This document shows, piece by piece, positions 9,096 through 15,615 of a stretch of 35,738 bases of DNA (position 1 is the stretch's first letter; each line of letters opens with the position of its first letter). The position numbers and the translations under genes are program-made. The stretch spans positions 237 to 35,974 of the forward strand of contig DLEF01000054.1 of the NCBI GenBank assembly GCA_002481545.1, in the 5' to 3' direction. Under the pieces are notes generated by a model, which worked only from the letters and a program-made list of their open reading frames with translations, was not told the origin of the DNA and did no database searches. This DNA comes from Cyanobacteria bacterium UBA7753. Lineage in GTDB: Bacteria; Cyanobacteriota; Vampirovibrionia; Gastranaerophilales; Gastranaerophilaceae.

Positions 9096-10263
9096 CTTCT
9101 GTTTTCTTTGGCTTTCTGCCTCGTTTTTTTGGTTTTTCTTCTGTTTCTTCGGCTTTTACTTCTTCGGTTGTTTCAGCAGTTTCTTCTTTCTTTTTGCGTC
9201 CGCGTTTTTTAGGAGCCTCTTCATTTGGAGCCTCTTCAGCTTTTTCTTCTGCAGGTTTTTCAGCTTTAGACTCTGCTTTTTCTTCATTATCTTCGGAAGA
9301 TTTTTCAGCCTTTTCTGCCTCTTCTTTTTCTTTAGCTTTCTTTAAAGCCTCTTCCTGCTTAGGATATTTAGGAACCATATAGTCAGCCGGTTTATCAGGT
9401 CTGTCTTCGTTCCATCTGTCTAAGCCCATTTGTGCACGGATAAGCTTAATAGCTACGTGAACACGCCATTCATCAATTCTTAATTGTGCGGCAATAATCT
9501 TGTGACATCCTATCGGAGGCAACGGCAACAAAGGAGTATAAAGGCTCTTAATAGCCGTCATCTGATCAGGTGTTACCGCCAATTTACGTTTAGGGAACGG
9601 CAATTTCGGCAACATTAACTTTTGTCTTACAAGGTTAATACCGAAGAATACTTTTCTCGGTTCAATACCTAAGTGAGCACCGATTACTTCGTGAGCATCA
9701 GGGTTTGGAAGAGGGAGCATTGTCTTATATAATGCCTCAATCTTTTCTAACTGATCCTTACTGATAAGCAACGGTTTAGATTGTCTCTTAGGTTGCGGTC
9801 TGCTCGGGCGTCTGTTTCCGCCTTGTTGAAATCTGTTATTCGGTCTGCGGTTATTGTTATACCCGCCGCGATTATTGTTATTGTAACCGCCACGGTTGTT
9901 ATTATATCCGCCGCGATTGTTGTTATAATTGTTGTTAAAACTTCTGCGAGGTTGATAATCACCGCCGTCATTATTATTGTTGTTATAACCGCGATTATTG
10001 TTATAATCACCTCTGTTGTTATTATAACTTCTGTTATTGTTATAAGAACGGTTATTGTTTCTGTTATAACCTCTGTTATTGTCATATTGGCGTTGCGGTC
10101 TGTCATCGCCTGCCGAATATGAGCTGTAACTCTTCATTTGTTGAGAATCTTGTGACTTATCCTCAGCACCCTTTTCCGCGTATAAACAATTTGGGCAAAT
10201 TACACGTTTGGGGTTTTTGGTTTCAAATTCCGAACCACACTTAATGCATTTATTTACATACAT
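9088..10263 (-). CDS. Zinc-ribbon, Asn/Arg/Gly-rich, AT-hook-like probable nucleic-acid-binding protein
   Basis: I do not recognise this 391-aa protein as a named family, but its layout is clear. A zinc ribbon lies at 6-26 (C6, C9, C23, C26). From about 55 to 158 is a low-complexity tract of repeated YNNNRG and RGGYNNN units, like eukaryotic RGG/prion-like RNA-binding tracts. Two tandem helical repeats follow at about 169-222 and 232-284, both with LYxxxLPLP, an (I/A)AxxLxI step and a (I/L)VRQKL or LIRAQM helix. The tail is Glu/Lys/Ala-rich with two AT-hook-like KKRGRK motifs near 350 and 381. It is first in the operon and overlaps rimM by 8 bases, suggesting a role in RNA, ribosomes or the nucleoid. 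A good promoter lies upstream (10330-10358). Confidence 0.75.
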   Translation of the reverse strand: MYVNKCIKCGSEFETKNPKRVICPNCLYAEKGAEDKSQDSQQMKSYSSYSAGDDRPQRQYDNNRGYNRNNNRSYNNNRSYNNNRGDYNNNRGYNNNNNDGGDYQPRRSFNNNYNNNRGGYNNNRGGYNNNNRGGYNNNRRPNNRFQQGGNRRPSRPQPKRQSKPLLISKDQLEKIEALYKTMLPLPNPDAHEVIGAHLGIEPRKVFFGINLVRQKLMLPKLPFPKRKLAVTPDQMTAIKSLYTPLLPLPPIGCHKIIAAQLRIDEWRVHVAIKLIRAQMGLDRWNEDRPDKPADYMVPKYPKQEEALKKAKEKEEAEKAEKSSEDNEEKAESKAEKPAEEKAEEAPNEEAPKKRGRKKKEETAETTEEVKAEETEEKPKKRGRKPKKTEDE

Positions 10264-10283
10264 AATACAAGCCTCTGGTTAAA

Positions 10284-10299
10284 ATATTAGTTCTAATAT
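10284..10299. promoter_or_regulatory. Palindrome in the leader of the rimM-trmD operon
   Basis: ATATTAG and CTAATAT flank a two-base centre, a 16-base inverted repeat in the 5' untranslated part of the minus-strand message, between the inferred transcription start (about 10323) and the ATG at 10263. It could be a regulator-binding site or a small hairpin; the sequence alone does not decide. Confidence 0.35.
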
Positions 10300-10329
10300 G
10301 TCTCTCTCCTAATCGGATAACTATAACAT

Positions 10330-10358
10330 ATAATACATCTAATCATAAATAATTTCAA
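10330..10358 (-). promoter_or_regulatory. Sigma-70-type promoter of the zinc-ribbon/rimM/trmD operon
   Basis: Read on the minus strand, TTGAAA (10353-10358) and TATTAT (10330-10335) are 17 bases apart, close to the TTGACA/TATAAT consensus. Transcription should start near 10323, about 60 bases before the first ATG. It is back to back with the kinase promoter at 10377-10406. Confidence 0.6.
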
Positions 10359-10376
10359 GTACTTTACAAAATTTTA

Positions 10377-10406
10377 TTGATTATCACGATACCAATACGA
10401 TAAAAT
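10377..10406 (+). promoter_or_regulatory. Promoter of the hybrid kinase gene
   Basis: TTGATT (10377-10382) and TAAAAT (10401-10406) are 18 bases apart. The predicted start, about 10413, falls right at a strong Shine-Dalgarno sequence (GAAGGGGAG, 10413-10421). This argues against translation starting at TTG 10406, which would lie inside the -10 box. Confidence 0.5.
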
Positions 10407-10456
10407 TGCCGAGAAGGGGAGTTATATTTTCGTGTTCAAAAGTGTATATTCAAACT

Positions 10457-11833
10457 ATGATTACTGACGAACAATACACTATATTAGATTATATTCCACA
10501 AAATACAAAATTAATAACACCTTTATGCATATTAAATTTCAATATTTTAACAAACACAGATGCAACAAGAGCCCTGATAGCGGAAAATCCGCAAACCGCC
10601 TTCTGGTGCGCAACGGAGGATTTTTCAAAAACTTATGTCCAGACAGCGGGCAAACTCGGAATATCAAACGTTATCGCAACTCCAATAAAAACTGAGCTTA
10701 TAGCCAAGTTTTTTAAAGGCTCCGACTCGACAGAACAACAAGATGATATTCAATATATCCCACTCAACAATGCAAACATTATGATTGTTGACGATAACGA
10801 ACTCAACATAAAACTTCTCTCCGATATCTTATGTAATTTAGGAATAAAAATAGTCACCTGTAACAACCCTGTCGAGGCTCTAACCCTCGCAAACAACGAG
10901 AAATTTGACTTATTCCTTCTGGATATTCTCATGCCTGAAATGTCAGGGTTTGAACTTGCGGAAGAAATAAAAAAGACCGTTAATTCAACCTCCCCTGTTA
11001 TATTTGTGAGTGCAATATCAGGCACACAAAACGTTATGAACGGCTATAACCTCGGAGCATGCTCATATATAGAAAAACCGTTCTACCCGAATATCGTAAA
11101 AGCCCAGATATATAACCTGTTAAAGCTTGAAAGTGACAAAAAACAGGAGGAACACAACAAAGAAACTTTTATAGCGACTCTTACCCATGACCTGAAAAGT
11201 CCTATAAATGCAGAGATAAATGCTCTTAAAATATTAACGGATAACAAAGTTTCCAATAAAAGCCTGAGAAATGAAATTCTCTCGGAACTTCTCAATTCCG
11301 CAAAGTATATGAAACTCATAACGGACAGAATAATCTGTCACTACAGACAAAAGCACGCAAAAATAAACTTGTCACCTGAGAGGGCATGTTTTAATAACAT
11401 AGTTTTATCCTGTATAAACGAACTAAAGTACATGGCAGATGAAAAGAATATAACAATTGAATACTCCTCCGAGTCCGATAACATTTTCGCAAATGTTGAT
11501 GTCATAGAAATAAAGCGGGTAATCAATAACCTTTTATCTAATGCAATCGAGTATTCTCACCAAGACGGAACAATAGAAATAAATCTTGAAAAATCAAAGG
11601 GGGATTTAATCTTTACTATCCGCGACCACGGAATAGGAATAGACCTGAATAAACATAACCGTATATTTGATGAATATATAACTCTTTCAAAAGAACAAAA
11701 GAAAATCGGATTCGGACTGGGACTCAATATTTGTAAAAAAATAATCGGAGCCCATAAAGGTAAGATTGAAATTGAGAGCAAACCGAACATAGGAACCGCG
11801 ATAAAATTCAAAATCCCTGCGGAAGAAAATTAA
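10457..11833 (+). CDS. Hybrid two-component protein: receiver followed by histidine kinase
   Basis: With the ATG at 10457 the protein has 458 residues. The first 100 or so resemble a degenerate receiver domain. A full receiver domain follows (about 108-225), with acidic residues in IVDDNE and the phosphorylatable Asp at about 156 (LLDILMPEMSG). Then come a HisKA domain with LTHDLKSP (H244) and a HATPase_c domain with the N box (NLLSNAIEYS), G1 (DHGIGI) and G2 (GFGLGLNI). No membrane segment is seen, so it is a cytosolic sensor kinase driven by its receiver. A reading frame open back to 10406 exists, but that lies inside the promoter. The strong Shine-Dalgarno fits a short GTG frame at 10432-10467 better, and its stop overlaps this start. 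No partner regulator is adjacent. Confidence 0.88.
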   Translation: MITDEQYTILDYIPQNTKLITPLCILNFNILTNTDATRALIAENPQTAFWCATEDFSKTYVQTAGKLGISNVIATPIKTELIAKFFKGSDSTEQQDDIQYIPLNNANIMIVDDNELNIKLLSDILCNLGIKIVTCNNPVEALTLANNEKFDLFLLDILMPEMSGFELAEEIKKTVNSTSPVIFVSAISGTQNVMNGYNLGACSYIEKPFYPNIVKAQIYNLLKLESDKKQEEHNKETFIATLTHDLKSPINAEINALKILTDNKVSNKSLRNEILSELLNSAKYMKLITDRIICHYRQKHAKINLSPERACFNNIVLSCINELKYMADEKNITIEYSSESDNIFANVDVIEIKRVINNLLSNAIEYSHQDGTIEINLEKSKGDLIFTIRDHGIGIDLNKHNRIFDEYITLSKEQKKIGFGLGLNICKKIIGAHKGKIEIESKPNIGTAIKFKIPAEEN

Positions 11834-11849
11834 ATTATGAATTATTATT

Positions 11850-11866
11850 GTCAGGCAGTGCCTGAC
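11850..11866. repeat. REP-like hairpin followed by CTAC
   Basis: GTCAGGCA and TGCCTGAC flank a single G, followed at once by CTAC. Hairpins followed by C/A-CTAC also occur at 12073-12092 and 24786-24803, and a related one at 7834-7847. It lies just after the kinase stop and could act as a 3' end stabiliser, but it has no U-tract. Confidence 0.45.
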
Positions 11867-11894
11867 CTACATTCTACCCTACGGCTGAGATTTA

Positions 11895-12049
11895 AAGATC
11901 CTTCGCCAATATTCAAACGGATTAGTTCTGTCATACGGTTTATCGCTCAGGATGACAATTAACGTGCGATTTCTCAAGTTACTACACCGTAAGTCCTTGT
12001 GTTACTGTCATTCTGAGCACATGCGATACAGGCAAGTGCGAAGAATCTT
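11895..12049. repeat. Nested inverted-repeat intergenic element
   Basis: Four 12-base blocks form two nested inverted pairs: AAGATCCTTCGC (11895-11906) with GCGAAGAATCTT (12038-12049), and GCTCAGGATGAC (11945-11956) with GTCATTCTGAGC (12007-12018). Each pair matches at 11 of 12 positions. This GTCAT...CAGGATGAC style of repeat is common between genes in many genomes; a smaller version lies at 30345-30411. No gene is seen. Confidence 0.5.
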
Positions 12050-12072
12050 AAATAATTTTTACAGATAATGTT

Positions 12073-12092
12073 GGTGCGGTAGTGACCGCACC
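12073..12092. repeat. REP-like hairpin, GGTGCGGT type
   Basis: A perfect 8-base stem (GGTGCGGT / ACCGCACC) with loop AGTG, preceded by TT and followed by CTACTTT. It shares the layout TTGGTGCG...CGCACxCTACT with the hairpin at 24786-24803, so it is a dispersed element rather than a local regulator. Confidence 0.5.
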
Positions 12093-12155
12093 CTACTTTC
12101 TACGGTTTTGTTGAGTTTCAACCGACGGAGAATGTAACAAAATCTGTTATGACAC

Positions 12156-12183
12156 TTGAAAATAAGGGAATATAGTTTATAAT
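12156..12183 (+). promoter_or_regulatory. Strong promoter upstream of a candidate small RNA
   Basis: TTGAAA (12156-12161) and a perfect TATAAT (12178-12183) are 16 bases apart. No coding region follows on the plus strand. Transcription should start at about 12190, exactly where a stable stem begins. Confidence 0.6.
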
Positions 12184-12189
12184 ATAAAT

Positions 12190-12316
12190 AACAGGGTGAC
12201 AGTTTCTCGAGCTGTCAGGTATCCTGTACGAAGTCTAACGGTTCTTATAAAAATCGTTTATTATGTATAAAATCAAAAAGATAAAAAGCGGACTAATTAC
12301 TTAGCCCGCTTTTGTT
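12190..12316 (+). ncRNA. Candidate small RNA between the kinase and thrS
   Basis: A strong promoter (12156-12183) is followed by a structured segment and then by a bidirectional terminator. The 5' end would fold at once: ACAGG (12191-12195) pairs with CCTGT (12223-12227), and inside it TGACAG (12197-12202) pairs with CTGTCA (12212-12217) around a 9-base loop containing CTCGAG. The middle is AU-rich, and the 3' end is the hairpin 12284-12313. No open reading frame of note is present. The promoter and terminator suggest an RNA of about 125 bases; function is unknown. It does not match a small RNA family I know. Confidence 0.45.
12284..12313. terminator. Bidirectional intrinsic terminator after thrS
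   Basis: Arms AAAAGCGG (12284-12291) and CCGCTTTT (12306-12313) enclose a second pairing CTAA/TTAG, with one A-C mismatch and a four-base loop. On the minus strand the stem is followed by a U run, so it ends thrS transcription. On the plus strand it would end the candidate small RNA. Confidence 0.75.
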
Positions 12317-12334
12317 TGATAAATATTTATCTTA

Positions 12335-14140
12335 TTAGTCTTTCTTCAATTCTTTTGCGAAAGAGTCATTTGATCTTGATTTCGCTTCTTCAAGAATCTT
12401 GTCCATAAACTCATCAACACCAAATGTTCCGACTTGTCCGATTCCTCTTGCACGTACGGAAACCGTATTGTTTTCGATTTCCTTATCACCTACGATACAT
12501 ACATAAGGGATTTTCTTGTCGTGCAAAGATTCTCTAATCTTGTAGTTCATAGATTCGGATCTGTCGTCGAGTTCGGCTCTAATGCCTGCAGCTCTCATCT
12601 TTTTGTAGACTTGTTCCGCATAGTCGGTATGCTTATCGTTTGAAATAGGAACGATATTAACCTGTGTAGGAGCCAACCATGTAGGGAATGCGCCTGCATA
12701 GTGTTCAATCAATATACCGTGAAATCTTTCCATAGAACCGAAGATTACTCTGTGCAACATAAGAGGAGTCTTCAACTGACCGTCTTTGTCCTGATATTTG
12801 ATATCAAATCTTCTAGGCAAGTTAAAGTCTAACTGGATTGTAGCACATTGCCACATTCTGCCGATTGCATCTCTAATCTTGAAGTCGATTTTAGGTCCGT
12901 AGAATGCGCCGTCACCTTCGTTGATGTCGTATTTCATTCCGCGTCTGTCCATAGCAGCCTTCAAACCTGCCTCAGCTCTGTCCCAATCCTCGATTTCACC
13001 AACGTAGCTTTCAGGTCTTGTAGATAATTCAACCTCAAAAGTCATATTAAAGATTTTCATTGTATCTGCTACAAAATCGATAACTCCGTTGATTTCGTCA
13101 ACCAATTGTTCAGGAGTACAGAAGATGTGAGCATCGTCCTGCGTGAACCCTTGTACACGAGTCAAACCTGACAAAGCCCCGGATTTTTCTTTTCTGTAAA
13201 CCGTACCGAGTTCAGCCATTCTCAACGGCAATGAACGATATGAATGTCTGTTTGCTTGATAAATCAAGATATGGAACGGACAGTTCATCGGTTTTACAAC
13301 GAATTGGTCGTCAGAATCATCTTCTTTTTGAATAAAGAACATGTTTTCTTTATAGTGATCCATATGACCCGAGATTTCCCAAAGAGTAGACTTAGCAATT
13401 TGAGGAGTGTTTACGATAACATAACCTCTTTTTCTGTGTTCTTCTCTCCAGTAGTTTTCGATTTGTTCTCTGACTGTTGCCAAATTCGGATGCCAAAGAA
13501 CAAGCCCCGGTCCGATTTCTTCTCTTACTGAGAATAAATCAAGTTGTTTGCCGAGTTTTCTGTGGTCACGTTTTTCAGCCTCTTCAAGCATAGTCAAATA
13601 TGCCTGTAAATCTTCCTTATTCCAGAATGCCGTTGCGTAGATACGTTGTAACATTTTGTTCTTTTCATTCCCTCTCCAGTATGCGCCTGCGACCTTCAAG
13701 AGTTTGAAAGCGTTAGTCTTGATATAAGATGTGTTAGGAACGTGAGGTCCTGCACAAAGGTCTGAGAATAAAACATTGCCGTCTTTATCTTTTGTAAGAT
13801 ATAAAGTCGGTTTGTCGTTTCTGTGTTCTTCAAGAAGTTCCGCTTTATAAATTTCACCTTCGGACTTAAATTCTTCGATTTGTTTGTCTACATCTTCAAC
13901 ATAAACCTTTTCAAAGGTCAGGTTTTGTTTGATGATGTTCTTCATCTCGGCTTCGATTTTTTCAAAATCTTCGTGAGTGAAGGTATGACCGTTTGTCATA
14001 TCAAAATCGTAGTAAAACCCCTCATCTGTCGCAGGTCCTATGGCTAACTTTGCCTTCGGAAACAGTTTTTGTACCGCCTGTGCCATAACGTGAGAGGTTG
14101 AGTGTCTCAAGGTGCGTAGTGTTTCTTCATTCTTTTCCAT
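12335..14140 (-). CDS. thrS: Threonyl-tRNA synthetase lacking the TGS domain
   Basis: ThrRS charges tRNA-Thr with threonine. The 601-aa protein starts directly in the editing domain (HSTSH, H13 and H17, the HxxxH editing-site motif), so the ~60-residue N-terminal TGS domain of the E. coli enzyme is absent. The catalytic core has the zinc-site Cys in KPMNCPFH, class II motif 2 (TVYRKEKSGALSGLTRVQGF) and motif 3 (MLHRVIFGSMERF). The C-terminal anticodon-binding domain follows (APTQVNIVPISN onward). An AAAGGAT Shine-Dalgarno (14146-14152) sits before the ATG. A structured leader (14161-14267) and a terminator (12284-12313) frame it as a single-gene transcript. Confidence 0.97.
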   Translation of the reverse strand: MEKNEETLRTLRHSTSHVMAQAVQKLFPKAKLAIGPATDEGFYYDFDMTNGHTFTHEDFEKIEAEMKNIIKQNLTFEKVYVEDVDKQIEEFKSEGEIYKAELLEEHRNDKPTLYLTKDKDGNVLFSDLCAGPHVPNTSYIKTNAFKLLKVAGAYWRGNEKNKMLQRIYATAFWNKEDLQAYLTMLEEAEKRDHRKLGKQLDLFSVREEIGPGLVLWHPNLATVREQIENYWREEHRKRGYVIVNTPQIAKSTLWEISGHMDHYKENMFFIQKEDDSDDQFVVKPMNCPFHILIYQANRHSYRSLPLRMAELGTVYRKEKSGALSGLTRVQGFTQDDAHIFCTPEQLVDEINGVIDFVADTMKIFNMTFEVELSTRPESYVGEIEDWDRAEAGLKAAMDRRGMKYDINEGDGAFYGPKIDFKIRDAIGRMWQCATIQLDFNLPRRFDIKYQDKDGQLKTPLMLHRVIFGSMERFHGILIEHYAGAFPTWLAPTQVNIVPISNDKHTDYAEQVYKKMRAAGIRAELDDRSESMNYKIRESLHDKKIPYVCIVGDKEIENNTVSVRARGIGQVGTFGVDEFMDKILEEAKSRSNDSFAKELKKD

Positions 14141-14270
14141 TATTTTATCCTTTCATTCACGGGTAAATTTTCCCGAAAGTATAAACGCATACTCTCTCGT
14201 CGTATGAAAATCATACATTTACCCTCGGGTGGATCCCCGAAACTGTACACGGTTATGATACCACCGTTAT
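14141..14270 (-). promoter_or_regulatory. Structured thrS leader, candidate tRNA-like translational operator
   Basis: In the minus-strand RNA an 8-base helix (GGGUAAAU, 14217-14224, with AUUUACCC, 14161-14168) closes a junction with two hairpins. One is GUAUGA/UCAUAC (14202-14216). The other is GAGAGUAU/AUACUUUC (14175-14196, one G-U pair) with loop GCGUUU, which contains CGU, a threonine anticodon. Upstream are two further stems: UCGGG/CCCGA (14225-14240) and ACGGU/ACCGU (14249-14267). The closing helix ends 8 bases before the Shine-Dalgarno AAAGGAU. E. coli thrS is repressed by its own protein through anticodon-arm mimics before the ribosome site; a similar mechanism is inferred here. A GGUGGUAUC segment recalls the T-box sequence, but its place at the 5' end argues against a T-box. 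Confidence 0.45.
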
Positions 14271-14280
14271 TGTTGATTAG

Positions 14281-14562
14281 CAAGTAAAGTTAGGATTAAT
14301 TCAAACAAAAATTTTATTTTAAATATCCAAATAAAGTTTGTGACTAACGGACAAACCCTCACCCGCATTCGTAATTGTTTCTAACGAAACAAAACGACTG
14401 CTACCCTCTCCCAAAGGTAGAGGGTGTTATGCCCTTCCACCTCTGGGGGAAGGACAGCAGTTGTAGGCGACAAAGGAGCTGTACAAATGCAGGATGAGGG
14501 TTCGTCATAACAAATGAAAAATATATTATGCAAAAAAATGCACTTAAATTAATCCTACAATT
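14281..14562. repeat. Intergenic region with an inverted-repeat element
   Basis: No gene is seen. CCCTCACCCGCATT (14356-14369) is inverted, with a few mismatches, at 14486-14500 (AATGCAGGATGAGGG). Internal inverted segments around CTGCTACCCTCTCCC and GGAAGGACAGCAG add further pairing. The outer CCCTCAC end resembles the CCCCTCAC end of the element at 1-270, so both may belong to one dispersed repeat class of this genome. The region upstream of 14356 is AT-rich and should hold the thrS promoter. Confidence 0.45.
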
Positions 14563-14596
14563 AAAAAAGGCTTAAGATATACCTTAAGCCTTTTTT
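14563..14596. terminator. Intrinsic terminator after the 14628-18254 cluster
   Basis: A perfect 14-base stem (14563-14576 with 14583-14596, core GGCTTAAG/CTTAAGCC) with a 6-base loop and A/T runs on both sides. It lies 32 bases past the stop of the 114-codon gene and can work in both directions. Confidence 0.85.
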
Positions 14597-14627
14597 ATAG
14601 TTGAAAATCGAGGGGAAATCTTGTTTA

Positions 14628-14972
14628 TTATCGACCTTGCATACCGTAACTAAACAGTCCGCTGCCATTAATATCGCCTTGTAACATCTGTCTGCATGCC
14701 TGAATTTCATTCATGACTTCTTGCAATTGTGTTTGCAGGGCGGTTTGTTGTTGTTCTAATTTCTTTTCCTGAACTTGCAGTCTTTCTTTTTCTGCTTCCA
14801 AAGCTTTTGCTTCAGGACTTTCAGAATTTAAGTTAACGGCAAATTCATCTTTGTTTGCTATTTGAGCTGACAGGTTGGACATCTGTTCTGTAATGCCCAT
14901 ACTTTTGTACTCTATGTAATTTTTAGTAGAGATCAATGTCATCAGTCTCATTTGTGAAGCTAGAACGCCCAT
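14628..14972 (-). CDS. Small coiled-coil protein of the MGxxASQxR type
   Basis: The function is unknown. The 114-aa protein begins MGVLASQMRLMTLISTKNYI and has a helical N-terminal third, a short linker and a strong C-terminal coiled coil (residues about 60-95, rich in Glu, Gln and Leu), then a flexible GSGLFSYGMQGR tail. The start matches the 553-aa protein at 16593-18254 (MGMAASQARYLALTARKTN) in the pattern MGxxASQxRxxxL, and both end in a Gln/Leu-rich coiled coil. It thus looks like a minimal version of that protein without its large middle. AAGGAAAAGG lies before the ATG. It is the last gene before the terminator at 14563-14596. Confidence 0.75.
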   Translation of the reverse strand: MGVLASQMRLMTLISTKNYIEYKSMGITEQMSNLSAQIANKDEFAVNLNSESPEAKALEAEKERLQVQEKKLEQQQTALQTQLQEVMNEIQACRQMLQGDINGSGLFSYGMQGR

Positions 14973-14996
14973 GATGATACCTTTTCCTTAAATTAC

Positions 14997-15272
14997 TTAC
15001 CTTGTTTCGTTTAAGTTCTTTCCTTTCAGGAAGGTATGTTCATTGCTTTCCGCTATCAGACTTTCCATTTTCAACAGCTGATGCTTGTGATAGTTTACTC
15101 TGTACTGAGCCATTTTCAATTTTTGTCTGATACTGAACATATCCTTTAAGGATGTCACTATCTCATTAATGAGCAACTTTATAGGGTTGTTCCGGCGAAA
15201 GAACGCGCGGGTAAAGTTTATAAAGTTTTTCATTTTTTTGAGGGAGGCCTTTACTGAGTCTAACATATTCAT
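14997..15272 (-). CDS. Small basic helical hypothetical protein
   Basis: The function is unknown. Starting at the ATG for MNMLDSVKASLKKMKNF (15272) gives 91 residues. The frame is open up to 15317, but the extra 15 residues (MFLYIWKSKDW...) overlap a likely ribosome site (TTGGGA). The protein is Lys-rich and predicted all-helical, with a hydrophobic stretch (FTRAFFRRNNPIKLLINEIV). It lies 24 bases upstream of the 114-aa gene and is probably in the same operon. Confidence 0.55.
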   Translation of the reverse strand: MNMLDSVKASLKKMKNFINFTRAFFRRNNPIKLLINEIVTSLKDMFSIRQKLKMAQYRVNYHKHQLLKMESLIAESNEHTFLKGKNLNETR

Positions 15273-15369
15273 TATTATTAATTCCCAATCTTTAGACTTC
15301 CATATATATAAAAACATGTACGTCGCAATTATTGCTTAATTTTTAGGATATTTGTAACATGTCTTAATA

Positions 15370-15585
15370 TTATTTACAGTCAATTCTGTCACCACCGATA
15401 CTTTGGAAGAAAAATTCCTTCTTAGTATCCTCTAAAGTTAACGGCATTTTTTTGTTATACTTTAGAGATTTATTATCAAACGTATCCATTTCGCAACAAA
15501 AATTTACAAACGCCTTTACGGTATTTACTAAAGGATTGTCTTGAAATTTATTAAACATTATACGTAAAAAAGTTCTGATTTGCAT
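15370..15585 (-). CDS. Small hypothetical protein, 71 aa
   Basis: The function is unknown. The product starts MQIRTFLRIMFNKFQDN and contains three Cys residues (FCCEMD and the C-terminal DCK). AGGACGAAAGGC stands before the ATG as a plausible ribosome site. It lies 30 bases after the 284-aa gene and 52 bases from the open frame of the next, on the same strand, which supports it being a real cluster member despite its size. Confidence 0.5.
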   Translation of the reverse strand: MQIRTFLRIMFNKFQDNPLVNTVKAFVNFCCEMDTFDNKSLKYNKKMPLTLEDTKKEFFFQSIGGDRIDCK

Positions 15586-15615
15586 GCCTTTCGTCCTATA
15601 AAACCAAATATAATA

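Noticed and set aside
9747..10122. Long frames on both strands over the Asn/Arg/Gly tract
   Set aside because: They are products of the repetitive codons of the real gene; their translations are low-complexity Ile/Thr/Val runs.
14249..14270. T-box riboswitch before thrS, suggested by GGUGGUAUC
   Set aside because: The segment is at the 5' end of the leader, not next to a terminator, and no specifier-loop stem precedes it.
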